Shown here in pieces: positions 44,604 through 54,263 of a stretch of 64,000 nucleotides of DNA. Made by a program: the position numbers and the translations under genes. The notes under the pieces are model-generated. The model was not told the DNA's origin. It saw only the letters and a list, made by a program, of their open reading frames with translations, and made no database searches. Position 1 is the stretch's first letter. Each line of letters begins with the position of its first letter. This DNA comes from BMS3ABIN03 sp964418885 (GTDB lineage: Bacteria > Bacteroidota > Ignavibacteria > Ignavibacteriales > Ignavibacteriaceae), in the NCBI GenBank assembly GCA_964418885.1, contig CAYQNW010000002.1, positions 35,322 through 99,321 on the forward strand, written 5' to 3'.

Positions 44604-47600
44604 ATGGTTCTTAAAATGGAAAGAAAAAAAGTAACAATTGATGGTAACGAAGCCGCTGCGTATACAGCATTTCACACGAATGAAGTAATTGCAATTTACC
44701 CGATCACACCTTCTTCAAATATGGGAGAGTGGTGCGATGCATGGTCGGCAGTAAACAAGAAAAATATCTGGGGAACAATTCCCAGTGTAAGTGAATTACA
44801 GAGCGAAGGAGGAGCATCAGGCAGTGTACACGGTGCTTTACAATCAGGAGCATTAACAACAACTTTCACAGCTTCGCAGGGTCTTCTGCTGATGATCCCC
44901 AATATGTTTAAGATAGCAGGTGAATTAACATCGACGGTATTTCATGTTTCTGCACGTTCGGTTGCAACACATGCACTTTCAATTTTCGGTGATCACAGTG
45001 ATGTAATGGCAACGCGCGGAACCGGTTTTGCTTTACTCTCTTCGAACAACGCACAGGAAGTAATGGACCTTGCATTGATTGCTCAGGCTTCAACATTAGA
45101 AGCCAGAGTTCCTTTTGTACATTTCTTTGATGGGTTCCGCACATCGCACGAAGTTATGAAAATTGAACAGATTACTTTTGAAGATATGAAAGCGATGATG
45201 GATGATGAACTTGTTAGAGCACATCGCGCACGTGCATTAAATCCTGATAATCCCTTTGTTCGTGGAACTGCACAAAACCCGGATGTCTTTTTCCAGGGAA
45301 GAGAAACAGTAAACCCGTTTTATATTAAATGCCCGGATATTGTTCAGAAGCAGATGGACAAGTTTGCTAAGATTGTGGGAAGACAATACAGGCTTTTCGA
45401 ATATGTTGGTGCTGCTGATGCGGAAAGAGTTGTAATAATGATGGGTTCAGGTGCCGATACTGCCGAGGAAACCGTTAATTACCTTACTGAAAAAGGTGAG
45501 AAGGTGGGTATGATTAAAGTAAGATTGTACAGACCGTTCTCAATTGATCATTTCATTAACTCATTACCTGAAAGTGTAAAATCGATTGCAGTGCTGGATC
45601 GTACTAAAGAAGCCGGCTCAACCGGAGAGCCCTTATATCTTGATGTTGTTGACGCTATTTCTGAAAAGTATATGAACGGTGAACTTAAAATTCAATTTCC
45701 CAAAATTGTTGGCGGAAGGTATGGTCTTTCATCGAAGGAATTTACTCCTGCGATGGTTAAAGCTGTACTCGATAATTTAAAAGAGAAAAAACCGAAAGCC
45801 CACTTTACTATTGGAATAAAAGAAGATGTAACAAACAGTAGTCTGGATTTCGATCCCGAATTTTCAGTTGAAGCAAAAGAGACTTTCAGGGGAATGTTTT
45901 TCGGCCTCGGTGCAGACGGTACGGTTGGTGCAAATAAAAATTCTATAAAAATAATCGGTGAAGGAACAGACAACTCTGCACAAGGATATTTTGTTTATGA
46001 TTCAAAGAAATCCGGATCAATGACGATATCTCACCTCAGATTCGGTCCGAAGAAGATTCAATCAACTTATCTTATCAACAAAGCAAACTTTATTGCATGC
46101 CATCAACCTGTGTTTTTAGAAAAAATGGATATGCTTAAAGATGCAATGGAAGGTGCTACTTTCTTATTAAATACTCAGGCAAGTAAAGATGAAGTTTGGG
46201 ATACGCTTCCGCAAAAAGTCCAGCAAGATCTGATAACGAAAAAAATGAAATTGTATATCATCGATGCATATAAAGTTGCAGGCGAAACAGGAATGGGTGT
46301 TAGAATTAATACAATAATGCAAACCTGCTTCTTTGCAATATCGAATATCTTCCCGAAAGAAGAAGCGATACAGATGATTAAAAATTCTATTAAGAAAACT
46401 TACGGTGCAAAAGGCGATAAGATTGTTCAGATGAACTTTAACGCAGTCGATCAGACGCTTGCTAATCTGCACGAAGTAAAAGTTCCTGGAAAAGTTACAA
46501 GTAAAACACAGGTTGCATTTCCAATTCCTGATAATGCTCCCGACTTTGTTAAGGAAGTTACCGGGAGAATTATTACGGGTGAAGGCGATTTAATCCCGGT
46601 AAGTAAATTTCCTGTTGACGGAACCTTTCCATCAGCCACAACGAAATGGGAAAAAAGAAATATAGCTCTTGAAGTCCCGGTATGGGATACGGTTACCTGC
46701 ATTCAATGCAACAAGTGTGTCATCGTTTGCCCACATGCCACAATCCGTGCTAAGGTGTTTGATGAAAAAGAGCTTGCTAATGCACCGAAAACATTTAAAG
46801 CTACAAAATATCGCGCTAAGGATTACGGCGAAGGATTGATGTATTCACTCCAGGTAGCGGTTGAAGATTGTACCGGCTGTTCACTTTGTGTAGATGTTTG
46901 TCCTGCGAAGAACAAACAGGAAACAAGATTAAAGGCGATAAACATGGAAAGTCAGGTTCCATTAAGAGAATCGGAAAAGGCAAACTGGGATTTCTTCTTA
47001 AACTTACCGGAACTTGACAGAACAAAAATTAACACAACCAAGGTAAAAGATTCTCAGTTTCTCGAGCCTTTATTTGAATTCTCTGGAGCTTGTTCTGGTT
47101 GTGGTGAAACTCCTTATGTGAAGCTTGTAAGCCAGCTGTTCGGTGATAGGGCGGTTGTTGCAAATGCAACAGGTTGTTCATCAATTTACGGCGGAAACCT
47201 GCCAACCACACCATGGGCAGTAAATAAAGAAGGCAGAGGTCCTGCATGGTCTAACTCATTATTCGAGGACAACGCCGAATTCGGATTGGGTTTCAGATTA
47301 GCGATCGATAAGCATAAAGAACAAGCGGAAGAGCTTCTGAAAAAATTATCCTCCGAAGTTGGTGATGATCTTGTTTCTGAAATAATAAATGCGAATCAGA
47401 AAGATGAAGCAGGAATTCATGATCAAAGAGAAAGAGTAAACAAACTTAATAATAAACTAAATGATTTGTTGAAATCAACTAAGGACGGAAAAACCGATGA
47501 TGTTAAAAATCTTCTTAGCCTTTCCAACTATCTGATTAAAAAATCTGTTTGGATAATGGGCGGCGACGGATGGGCTTACGATATCGGTTACGGCGGATTG

Positions 47601-48203
47601 GATCACGTTATCGCTTCCGGCAGAAACGTTAACATACTTGTGCTCGATACCGAAGTTTATTCGAACACAGGCGGACAGATGTCTAAAGCAACGCCGCGCG
47701 GAGCAGTTGCAAAGTTTGCAGCAGCAGGTAAGCCATTAAAAAAGAAAGATCTTGGTTTGATGGCGATGGCTTATGGTAATGTTTATGTTGCAAAGGTTGC
47801 AATGGGTGCTAACGATACCCAAACATTACGTGCTTTCCTTGAAGCGGAAGCTTACGACGGACCTTCGATAATTATTGCTTACAGCCACTGTATTGCTCAC
47901 GGAATAAATATGGGATTGGGAATGCAGAATCAAAAAGCTGCGGTCGATTCCGGATACTGGCAGCTTTACAGGTATAATCCCGATCTTATTAAGGAAGGTA
48001 AAAATCCTTTCAAGCTTGAATCGAAAGGATTAAAGATTCCATTTAGAGATTACGCATATATGGAAACAAGGTATAATATGCTTACCAAATCGCATCCTCA
48101 GAGAGCAGAAGAATTGATGAAACAAGCACAGGAAGATGTAAATGATAGCTGGCAGGAATACGAAAGATTAATAAACGTGTATGAACCAAATAAAACGGAA
48201 TAA
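44604..48203 (+). CDS. nifJ: Pyruvate:ferredoxin (flavodoxin) oxidoreductase, single-chain
   Basis: This 1199-aa enzyme oxidises pyruvate plus CoA to acetyl-CoA and CO2, reducing ferredoxin or flavodoxin. All domains of the single-chain type appear in order. They are the TPP pyrimidine domain (YPITPSSNMGEWCDAW), the CoA-binding domain II, and the gamma-like domain III (GLGADGTVGANKNS). Two [4Fe-4S] clusters follow near residues 698-765 (CIQCNKCVIVCP and CTGCSLCVDVCP). The TPP-binding domain has the proximal-cluster cysteines in CSGCGETPY and GGDGWAYDIGYGG. Either ATG 44604 or ATG 44616 may be the start. It is followed 31 bases later by the DHOD-like gene. Confidence 0.95.
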   Translation: MVLKMERKKVTIDGNEAAAYTAFHTNEVIAIYPITPSSNMGEWCDAWSAVNKKNIWGTIPSVSELQSEGGASGSVHGALQSGALTTTFTASQGLLLMIPNMFKIAGELTSTVFHVSARSVATHALSIFGDHSDVMATRGTGFALLSSNNAQEVMDLALIAQASTLEARVPFVHFFDGFRTSHEVMKIEQITFEDMKAMMDDELVRAHRARALNPDNPFVRGTAQNPDVFFQGRETVNPFYIKCPDIVQKQMDKFAKIVGRQYRLFEYVGAADAERVVIMMGSGADTAEETVNYLTEKGEKVGMIKVRLYRPFSIDHFINSLPESVKSIAVLDRTKEAGSTGEPLYLDVVDAISEKYMNGELKIQFPKIVGGRYGLSSKEFTPAMVKAVLDNLKEKKPKAHFTIGIKEDVTNSSLDFDPEFSVEAKETFRGMFFGLGADGTVGANKNSIKIIGEGTDNSAQGYFVYDSKKSGSMTISHLRFGPKKIQSTYLINKANFIACHQPVFLEKMDMLKDAMEGATFLLNTQASKDEVWDTLPQKVQQDLITKKMKLYIIDAYKVAGETGMGVRINTIMQTCFFAISNIFPKEEAIQMIKNSIKKTYGAKGDKIVQMNFNAVDQTLANLHEVKVPGKVTSKTQVAFPIPDNAPDFVKEVTGRIITGEGDLIPVSKFPVDGTFPSATTKWEKRNIALEVPVWDTVTCIQCNKCVIVCPHATIRAKVFDEKELANAPKTFKATKYRAKDYGEGLMYSLQVAVEDCTGCSLCVDVCPAKNKQETRLKAINMESQVPLRESEKANWDFFLNLPELDRTKINTTKVKDSQFLEPLFEFSGACSGCGETPYVKLVSQLFGDRAVVANATGCSSIYGGNLPTTPWAVNKEGRGPAWSNSLFEDNAEFGLGFRLAIDKHKEQAEELLKKLSSEVGDDLVSEIINANQKDEAGIHDQRERVNKLNNKLNDLLKSTKDGKTDDVKNLLSLSNYLIKKSVWIMGGDGWAYDIGYGGLDHVIASGRNVNILVLDTEVYSNTGGQMSKATPRGAVAKFAAAGKPLKKKDLGLMAMAYGNVYVAKVAMGANDTQTLRAFLEAEAYDGPSIIIAYSHCIAHGINMGLGMQNQKAAVDSGYWQLYRYNPDLIKEGKNPFKLESKGLKIPFRDYAYMETRYNMLTKSHPQRAEELMKQAQEDVNDSWQEYERLINVYEPNKTE

Positions 48204-48234
48204 TAAATTTTGATATTAAAAGAAGGCTTATAAA

Positions 48235-49224
48235 ATGAACATCACAACAAAATATCTCGGCTTAAATCTTAAATCGCCAATTGTTCCTTCTGCCGGACCG
48301 TTATCTCACGAAATTTCCAATATCAAGCAGATGGAGGATGCAGGTGCTGGTGCGGTTGTTATTTACTCTTTGTTCGAAGAACAGCTTGAACACGAAGAGC
48401 TTGAACTTAACTATCACACTACAACTCCTGCTGAAAGTTATGCTGAAGCAACGTCATACTTCCCTGAACCGTTTGAATACAAATTAGGACCGGAAGAATA
48501 TCTTGAGCACATTAAGAAAGCAAAAGATGCTGTCGATATTCCGGTTATAGCAAGTCTTAACGGAAAATCCCTCGGCGGATGGATTGATTATGCAAAACAG
48601 ATAGAACAGGCAGGCGCAGATGCACTCGAACTGAATATTTATCTTCTTGCAACGGATATCGCTAGGAAAAGTGAAGAAGTGGATATGAATTACATTCATA
48701 TTGTAAAGAGAGTAAAATCAGCAGTTAAAATCCCGATAGCAGTAAAAATGCATCCGTTCTTCAGCTCTACTGCCTGGGTTGCAGATCAGTTAAACAAAGC
48801 TGGTGCGGATGGTCTGGTTTTATTCAACAGGTTTTATCAGCCGGATATTAATCTTGAAACCCTCGAAGTAGAGCCTTCCGTAATTTTAAGTACACCGATG
48901 TCAATGAGACTTCCTTTAAGATGGATTGCTATTCTTTACGGGAGAATAAATGCGGATCTCGCTGCTACGAGTGGAATTTATACTGAAGAAGATGTAATCA
49001 AAATGATTATGGCTGGTGCAAAAGTGACTCAGATGTTATCGCCTCTGCTAAAATATGGGATAGGACATATAGCAGACGTAACAAAGAAATTAAAAGCGTG
49101 GATGGAAGAAAAAGAATATGAGTCTTTAGACCAGATGCGCGGAAGCATGAGCTATAAAAATGCACCTGATCCATCGCGATTTGAACGTGCAAATTATATG
49201 AAGATACTTAACTCGTACAAATAG
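48235..49224 (+). CDS. Dihydroorotate dehydrogenase-like flavoprotein
   Basis: The 329-aa protein is a TIM-barrel flavin protein (LGLNLKSPIVPSAGPLSHE; VIASLNG; ADALELNIY; KMHPFFSS) of the PyrD-like group. It is usually annotated as dihydroorotate dehydrogenase-like and often found beside nifJ-type genes. The catalytic residue loop of true PyrD (Cys or Ser in the NxSxPN region) is not obvious, so pyrimidine synthesis is not its assured role. Being 31 bases behind the pyruvate oxidoreductase gene suggests a shared transcript and possibly an electron-transfer link. Confidence 0.85.
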   Translation: MNITTKYLGLNLKSPIVPSAGPLSHEISNIKQMEDAGAGAVVIYSLFEEQLEHEELELNYHTTTPAESYAEATSYFPEPFEYKLGPEEYLEHIKKAKDAVDIPVIASLNGKSLGGWIDYAKQIEQAGADALELNIYLLATDIARKSEEVDMNYIHIVKRVKSAVKIPIAVKMHPFFSSTAWVADQLNKAGADGLVLFNRFYQPDINLETLEVEPSVILSTPMSMRLPLRWIAILYGRINADLAATSGIYTEEDVIKMIMAGAKVTQMLSPLLKYGIGHIADVTKKLKAWMEEKEYESLDQMRGSMSYKNAPDPSRFERANYMKILNSYK

Positions 49225-49250
49225 ATTAAAAATATTTTTTGATGCCTCCT

Positions 49251-49342
49251 GCCATTACGAATTGAAGATCGAATCTACTCTTCGAATTAAGTGCCCGCAA
49301 GATTCGACCGGACCGATTGGAGATTCGTAATGGCTCTTTTTT
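49251..49342 (+). terminator. Long inverted repeat with T-run after the DHOD-like gene
   Basis: GCCATTACGAAT (49251-49262) and ATTCGTAATGGC (49323-49334) are perfect 12-base inverted copies enclosing 60 bases with further internal pairing (CGAATCT/AGATTCG). A T-rich tail (tcttttttat) follows. It lies 26 bases after the stop and can act as a terminator; the size suggests an inserted palindrome. Confidence 0.65.
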
Positions 49343-49395
49343 ATATAATCCTTCACTTTTCTCAAAAATCTCAAGACTATTTCTTGTTTTAAGGT

Positions 49396-49483
49396 GTCAT
49401 TCCGGCGATCCCGAACTTTGTCGGGGAGAGTCGGAATCTTTCATTATAGGATGAAGGAGTGATTCTGGACAAGCCAGAATGAC
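49396..49483. repeat. 88-base palindrome with GTCATTC/GAATGAC ends
   Basis: GTCATTCCGGC (49396-49406) is the inverse of GCCAGAATGAC (49473-49483) apart from one G-U-compatible change. Two smaller hairpins lie inside (CCCGA...TCGGG near 49410-49426; ATTCTGG...CCAGAAT near 49462-49480). It shares its ends with the palindrome at 40008-40091. Confidence 0.7.
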
Positions 49484-49545
49484 GATATGATTATTATTTT
49501 CAATTGTAGAAATATTCTAATTTTTAATTATTGGTCATTATTTAA

Positions 49546-50694
49546 ATGCTGATCTTCTTCACAATATTTTTCTCCGTTTACACAGCGTTAAACTACTACA
49601 TCTATATAAGAGGATGGCAGGTTCTTGCAGCCTATCCCTTTTTGAAGCCGTTTTACATAGCAGTATTTATTATTGTTGCTTATTCATACATACTTGCGAA
49701 AGTACTATATAATTATCTGCCCCCTGTAGTTCACGATGTCTTAATCTGGATCGGTTCATTCTGGTTTGCATTCTTCGTTTATTTTATTCTTTCCGTTGTA
49801 GTGATAGATATAATCAGATTTGCCGGGTTTCAGTTCCACTTGTTTCCTGAAATTATCGTTAAAAATTATGAAAGGGTTAAATTAATAACCGCCGCCGCTA
49901 TATTAATCCTTGTTTCGGTAATTGTAATCAAAGGATATATAAATACAAGAAATATCAACATAAAAACTCTTGATATTGAAATACCCAGGGGCTCTTCCGG
50001 GTTAAGTGAGCTGAATATTGTAATGGCAGGTGATATTCATCTTTCACCTATAAACGAGGAAAAGTTTCTATCAAACATCGTTGAAAAGATAAACAGCCTG
50101 AATCCCGATATAATTTTATTTCCCGGCGATATAGTTGACGACAGGGCAGAAGTTTTAAAAAGACTTGGAATAGGTGAATCATTCAAGAAGTTAAAATCTA
50201 AATACGGTGTTTATACCTCAAACGGCAACCACGAGTTTATAAATGGTGTTGAAGAAGCAGATAAATATATGAAGGAATTTGGGTTAACCGTATTGTGTGA
50301 TGAAGCGATTAAAATAGATAATGATTTTTATATTGTTGCAAGAGAAGACAGAAGCATTTCCGGTTTTACAGGAAAGAACAGAAAATCCCTTGAAGATATC
50401 ATTGCCGGGGTTGATAAATCTTATCCATTAATTTTGCTGGATCACACACCATCGGGATTGGATGAAGCGAAGAACAACGGTATCGATCTTCAGCTTTCAG
50501 GGCATACGCATCACGGGCAGTTCTTCCCTAACAATTTAATTACAAAATTAGTCTATGAAATTAGCTGGGGTTATCTTAAGAAAGACAACACACAATACTA
50601 CGTAACCTGCGGAGCCGGTACGTGGGGACCGCCGGTAAGAAACGCAAGCAAATCTGAAATTGTTAATATTAAAGTGAAGTTTGTTAAATCTTAG
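49546..50694 (+). CDS. Membrane-anchored metallophosphoesterase
   Basis: The 382-aa protein has four N-terminal membrane spans (roughly 2-20, 32-55, 63-90, 110-132). A C-terminal calcineurin-like domain follows, with all metal-binding motifs: AGDIHL, PGDIVDD, GNHEF, LDHTP and SGHTHHGQ. Members of this YkuE-like group hydrolyse phosphate esters at the membrane, some acting on lipid intermediates. The substrate here cannot be inferred. It reads alone, convergent with the outer-membrane protein gene. Confidence 0.92.
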   Translation: MLIFFTIFFSVYTALNYYIYIRGWQVLAAYPFLKPFYIAVFIIVAYSYILAKVLYNYLPPVVHDVLIWIGSFWFAFFVYFILSVVVIDIIRFAGFQFHLFPEIIVKNYERVKLITAAAILILVSVIVIKGYINTRNINIKTLDIEIPRGSSGLSELNIVMAGDIHLSPINEEKFLSNIVEKINSLNPDIILFPGDIVDDRAEVLKRLGIGESFKKLKSKYGVYTSNGNHEFINGVEEADKYMKEFGLTVLCDEAIKIDNDFYIVAREDRSISGFTGKNRKSLEDIIAGVDKSYPLILLDHTPSGLDEAKNNGIDLQLSGHTHHGQFFPNNLITKLVYEISWGYLKKDNTQYYVTCGAGTWGPPVRNASKSEIVNIKVKFVKS

Positions 50695-50703
50695 GTGTTT
50701 TAA

Positions 50704-50732
50704 GTGAGATTCACCTCCGAAGAGAGTCTCAC
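50704..50732. terminator. Hairpin between convergent genes
   Basis: GTGAGATTC and GAGTCTCAC can pair over 9 bp with one wobble and an 11-base loop. It lies in the 49-base gap between the convergent metallophosphoesterase and outer-membrane protein genes. No T-run stands on either strand, so a terminator role is tentative. Confidence 0.4.
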
Positions 50733-50743
50733 ATTGATGACTA

Positions 50744-51634
50744 TTAAAACGTAAACGTTAAACTGAACTTAAATGAATCGAAAGATAACGGTGCAGAACT
50801 CTTAAATGGCCAGTTCATTTTATCCTGTCTCAGTTCATAAATGCCGTAACCTAAAGCACTTTTCAGTACAAAGTATACAACAGATCCCGCAGCAGGAGAA
50901 GATTTCATAATTTCCTTAATAAATACATCGAGTAATCCCTGGCTCGCAGCTTCAATTATTCCGCTGCCTGCCCACTTCCAGAATAAATGTCTTTCAAAAA
51001 CTACTGTTCGCTCATAACCGGCTTCAAGTGTAACGAGCGATGTTGCTACAATTTTCAATCCACCTTCACTACTAGTTCCGAAACGCACTCCATCTTCAAA
51101 TCTATCAAGCAAATGTTGATCGGTTAAGTTTGTTGCCGGGTTTGTAAAATCCAGTTTGCTCCATTCGAAAGATGTAGTGTAATAAGGTATAATGGCAGCC
51201 TGTCCCATTTTATACCCATATCCCTTCGAATGACCAAAACCAACCCGCCACGTTTTTGAATTTAATTCGCCTGTGTTATCTGAACTGCCGGCTAAGTCGC
51301 TTGAGATATGATCAAGGAATAAATAGTCGTAGCTGTACTTTAACAGACTTTCTGAATAACGGCTGGTTTTTCTTTCTGTGTGGCCAAGTTTTAGATCGAT
51401 AAGATTTACATTTGAAAAAGGATCGGTTATTTTTTTATGTTCAAGGTCAGTTAATCCGTAACCAACGGAAATGCTCGGCATCCTGAAATTAAACCATTCG
51501 TCGAAATCCTCGAACTCCCAGTCCCATTCCCACTTATGTTTTTTGGTTTCCGTGGAATCCTGTGCAAATGCATTTTCACTTAATATAAGTGCGGTAAATA
51601 AAAATAAAATGATTGGTAATGATCTGGTTTTCAT
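50744..51634 (-). CDS. Predicted outer-membrane beta-barrel protein
   Basis: A signal peptide (about 1-24, ending in NAFAQD) is followed by an acidic/aromatic stretch (WEWDWEFEDFDEWF). A series of amphipathic strands follows, ending in FSLTFTF, the aromatic C-terminal strand expected of a barrel. Residues about 225-255 include a hydrophobic helix-like segment (IMKSSPAAGSVVYFVLKSAL), unusual for a pure barrel. I do not recognise the family. It stands 63 bases downstream of the CHASE2 regulator gene on the same strand and might be cotranscribed with it. Confidence 0.65.
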   Translation of the reverse strand: MKTRSLPIILFLFTALILSENAFAQDSTETKKHKWEWDWEFEDFDEWFNFRMPSISVGYGLTDLEHKKITDPFSNVNLIDLKLGHTERKTSRYSESLLKYSYDYLFLDHISSDLAGSSDNTGELNSKTWRVGFGHSKGYGYKMGQAAIIPYYTTSFEWSKLDFTNPATNLTDQHLLDRFEDGVRFGTSSEGGLKIVATSLVTLEAGYERTVVFERHLFWKWAGSGIIEAASQGLLDVFIKEIMKSSPAAGSVVYFVLKSALGYGIYELRQDKMNWPFKSSAPLSFDSFKFSLTFTF

Positions 51635-51697
51635 AGTTCACCCGGCTGTTTGATAAACGATATTAGTTTATGACGACAAAATTAACAAAAAGGTTAC

Positions 51698-54142
51698 TTA
51701 TTCTTTGTGACCCAATAGCCATTTGATTATTTCGTCCTGGTAAAAATGAAATTTTACAGGCAGATTTTTGTACTTGGATGAGAATTTCGACCGGATTTCA
51801 TCAAAATTGCCGGAGCCGGATTTTTCTATATCCTTCCTGATGTTATTTAAAAATGTCTGAATTTTTTCCTCAACTTTTTTTCTAATCTCTGTTTCATCAG
51901 TTCCTGTAATAATGCCAGCACTTTTAATCTTATTAAAGTCGTTTTCATATAAAGTTTTGAATGTTATTCCCCGGAAATTTTCCGCCACCGTAGTTCTGTT
52001 AACATTTCCAAGCTCTTTTGCAGTTTCGGTTATTGAAGAGTGTGAAAACATTTTATTACGCAGCGATTCCAGTACGAGATCATCAAATTCATATTTGCTT
52101 ATTTTTATCAATTCTTTCGGAAGATCAGAAAGTTGAAGCATATTTCTGTTTTCGGACTTTGCAAAAATAACAGCACGTTTTATCACCGCCTCAAGCTCTC
52201 TTACATTTCCTTTCCATGGAGCGTTTAAAAGAGATTCTAGTACAGCTTTTGATATATTGATATCGGGGGCTTCCTTTTTTAAAAAGTGAGCCGTTAAGAC
52301 TTCAATGTCTTTTTTTCTTTCTCGTAAAGGAGGCAATTCTATTTTAATTACGTTCAGTCTGTAGTATAGATCTTCACGGAACTTCTTTTCTTTAACAGCA
52401 GATTCAAGCTCTTTGTTTGTTGCTGCAATAATTCTCACATTCACAAACTGCTGCTTTGATGAACCAACTTTTTCAATTTCACCGTTTTGCAACACTCTTA
52501 AAAGCTTTACCTGGAAATTTTCAGATGTTTCCCCAATTTCATCTAGAAAGATTGTTCCTTTGTCAGCCGCTTCGAACTTGCCGATTTTATCATTTGAGGC
52601 GCCTGTAAATGAACCTTTAACGTGACCAAACAATTCGCTTTCAAGCAGCGATTCAGCGAGTGCAGCACAGTTAACGGCTACAAAGTTTTTATCTTTTCTT
52701 TTACTTAAAGAATGAATGGCTTTCGCTGCAAGCTCTTTTCCCGTTCCGCTTTCCCCGATTAATAAAACGGTTGCATCTTCAGGTGCGGTTTTTTTAATAA
52801 CACTTACTATTTCACTCATTGCTTTGGAGCGGTAAACAATTCCATAAAAATCTTCAACATTATTATCGGCAGAAACGTTTGCTGCAATTTTATCTTCCTC
52901 ATTTTCTTTTAGTCTTTCAATGTCTGCTTTTAATAATTTTATCTTCTCATGTAATTCTGCAGTGCTGTTTTTATTTGCCAAATCGAATTCCTTCTGCAGT
53001 CTTGTTAACTGTTCCTGTTTTGAAGAAAGAAGATTCTTTAAGACTGCGCTTTCATCTAGCGTGCTCTTAAGAAGATTTCGTTTCTCTACGATGTGGTATA
53101 ATAAGTCTGTGAGTGCTAAGAAAAGCAGAGGAAAAATAAAAAAACAAATGGCAAGCTTATAATTAAAGAATGTAAATAAGACATAAGTGAGAATTACAAT
53201 TACGAAGAAGAAGAACAAGTAAATGAAAAGCTTTTTTGTTCTCAATTTCGGTTGGATAAATACAAACACAGTAAGCAGCAGGAAAAAGATAATTGCCGAG
53301 GGAGTGTAGAAACCTGTTTTTATCCAGCGATTGTTTAAAAGATTATCGAGAGCAAAAGCGTGTAGAGCAACTCCGGGTAGTTGGTCATCAAATGCAGTTT
53401 GAATTGTGGAAGCAATCTGCGGATCGCTTATCCCGATTAAAACAATTTTGTCTTTAAATATTTTTAATTGCGGATCACGATTTTGTACAAGATTGAAAAA
53501 TTCAATCATGTTGTAATGTCTGAAATTCTTCCACGATGAAAAGAAATTAACTTCGATGGAGTTTTTATCAATGCTATTGCCAAACAACCGATAGGAAAAT
53601 GATTCTTCAAATTTACCACGGTTATCGACTACTGTTGGAATTTTGATATCATCATTACGGATATAATTCAGGTGACCAGTAAGAAAATTTTCATTCAATA
53701 ATTTGGGAGTGGGAAAGCTTAAGGAATCCGTATAAAATTTATTATTCGATTCAATTATTTTTCCTGCTAGCGATCCGAGCACGACTTTTCCTGATTTCAC
53801 TATTTCATTTCTCAAAAGCCTGTCGTAAATAGATTGGGTAACCAAACGTGAACTCAAGAACACCTCCAGCCCGATCTTCTTCACTTCAAGCTTTGTTAAT
53901 TCTTTTATAAGCAGTGCATAGTAACTTCGCTTAATCGGCCAGGGACCAATGCTTTCGAGGTCGGAGTGAGAAATGTTAATTATTACAAGGTTAGTATCGG
54001 GGGCTTTTTCAAATCCAATTCTGGAATAAAAGTTTGCAACTGTTTTATCGGTTGTTCGGGTAATCCCTTTCAATAAAAATAAGAGAAATGAAACAAGAAC
54101 AACCAGAAATATTTTTATATAAAGTTTGTTTCTGTCGGACAA
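51698..54142 (-). CDS. CHASE2-domain sigma-54 enhancer-binding regulator
   Basis: The 814-aa protein starts at TTG 54142 (no in-frame ATG near). It has an N-terminal span, a periplasmic CHASE2 sensor domain (about 40-270), three spans (about 280-355) and a coiled coil (375-420). The AAA+ sigma-54 interaction domain follows at about 430-660 (Walker A GESGTGKE, loop GSFTGA, Walker B GTIFLDEIGE, R-finger region YYRLNVI). It lacks a typical Fis tail; a C-terminal region of about 140 residues contains SITETAKELGNVNRTTVAENF, a likely helix-turn-helix, and a further helical part. It should activate RpoN promoters in response to an external signal; rpoN itself lies 2.8 kb upstream. Confidence 0.9.
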   Translation of the reverse strand: MSDRNKLYIKIFLVVLVSFLLFLLKGITRTTDKTVANFYSRIGFEKAPDTNLVIINISHSDLESIGPWPIKRSYYALLIKELTKLEVKKIGLEVFLSSRLVTQSIYDRLLRNEIVKSGKVVLGSLAGKIIESNNKFYTDSLSFPTPKLLNENFLTGHLNYIRNDDIKIPTVVDNRGKFEESFSYRLFGNSIDKNSIEVNFFSSWKNFRHYNMIEFFNLVQNRDPQLKIFKDKIVLIGISDPQIASTIQTAFDDQLPGVALHAFALDNLLNNRWIKTGFYTPSAIIFFLLLTVFVFIQPKLRTKKLFIYLFFFFVIVILTYVLFTFFNYKLAICFFIFPLLFLALTDLLYHIVEKRNLLKSTLDESAVLKNLLSSKQEQLTRLQKEFDLANKNSTAELHEKIKLLKADIERLKENEEDKIAANVSADNNVEDFYGIVYRSKAMSEIVSVIKKTAPEDATVLLIGESGTGKELAAKAIHSLSKRKDKNFVAVNCAALAESLLESELFGHVKGSFTGASNDKIGKFEAADKGTIFLDEIGETSENFQVKLLRVLQNGEIEKVGSSKQQFVNVRIIAATNKELESAVKEKKFREDLYYRLNVIKIELPPLRERKKDIEVLTAHFLKKEAPDINISKAVLESLLNAPWKGNVRELEAVIKRAVIFAKSENRNMLQLSDLPKELIKISKYEFDDLVLESLRNKMFSHSSITETAKELGNVNRTTVAENFRGITFKTLYENDFNKIKSAGIITGTDETEIRKKVEEKIQTFLNNIRKDIEKSGSGNFDEIRSKFSSKYKNLPVKFHFYQDEIIKWLLGHKE

Positions 54143-54263
54143 AGTTTAATCAACATTATGAATGATTGACTAAATAAATATAGGAATTTAATGATATCAA
54201 AATAATAACGGGTGGAAAACACACAGACGCAGAAACCAGAATTTCAGCGTTAGTATTAAAATA

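Larger units (their letters stand above)
49225..49545. other. 321-base repeat-filled intergenic region
   Basis: The space between the DHOD-like gene and the metallophosphoesterase gene consists mostly of the two palindromes at 49251-49342 and 49396-49483. The last 60 bases are AT-rich and presumably carry the promoter of the downstream gene. No coding sequence is seen. Confidence 0.6.

Noticed and set aside
49225..49545. CRISPR array or tRNA gene in the repeat-filled spacer
   Set aside because: The repeats are inverted rather than regularly spaced direct copies, and no cloverleaf with a T-loop can be read.
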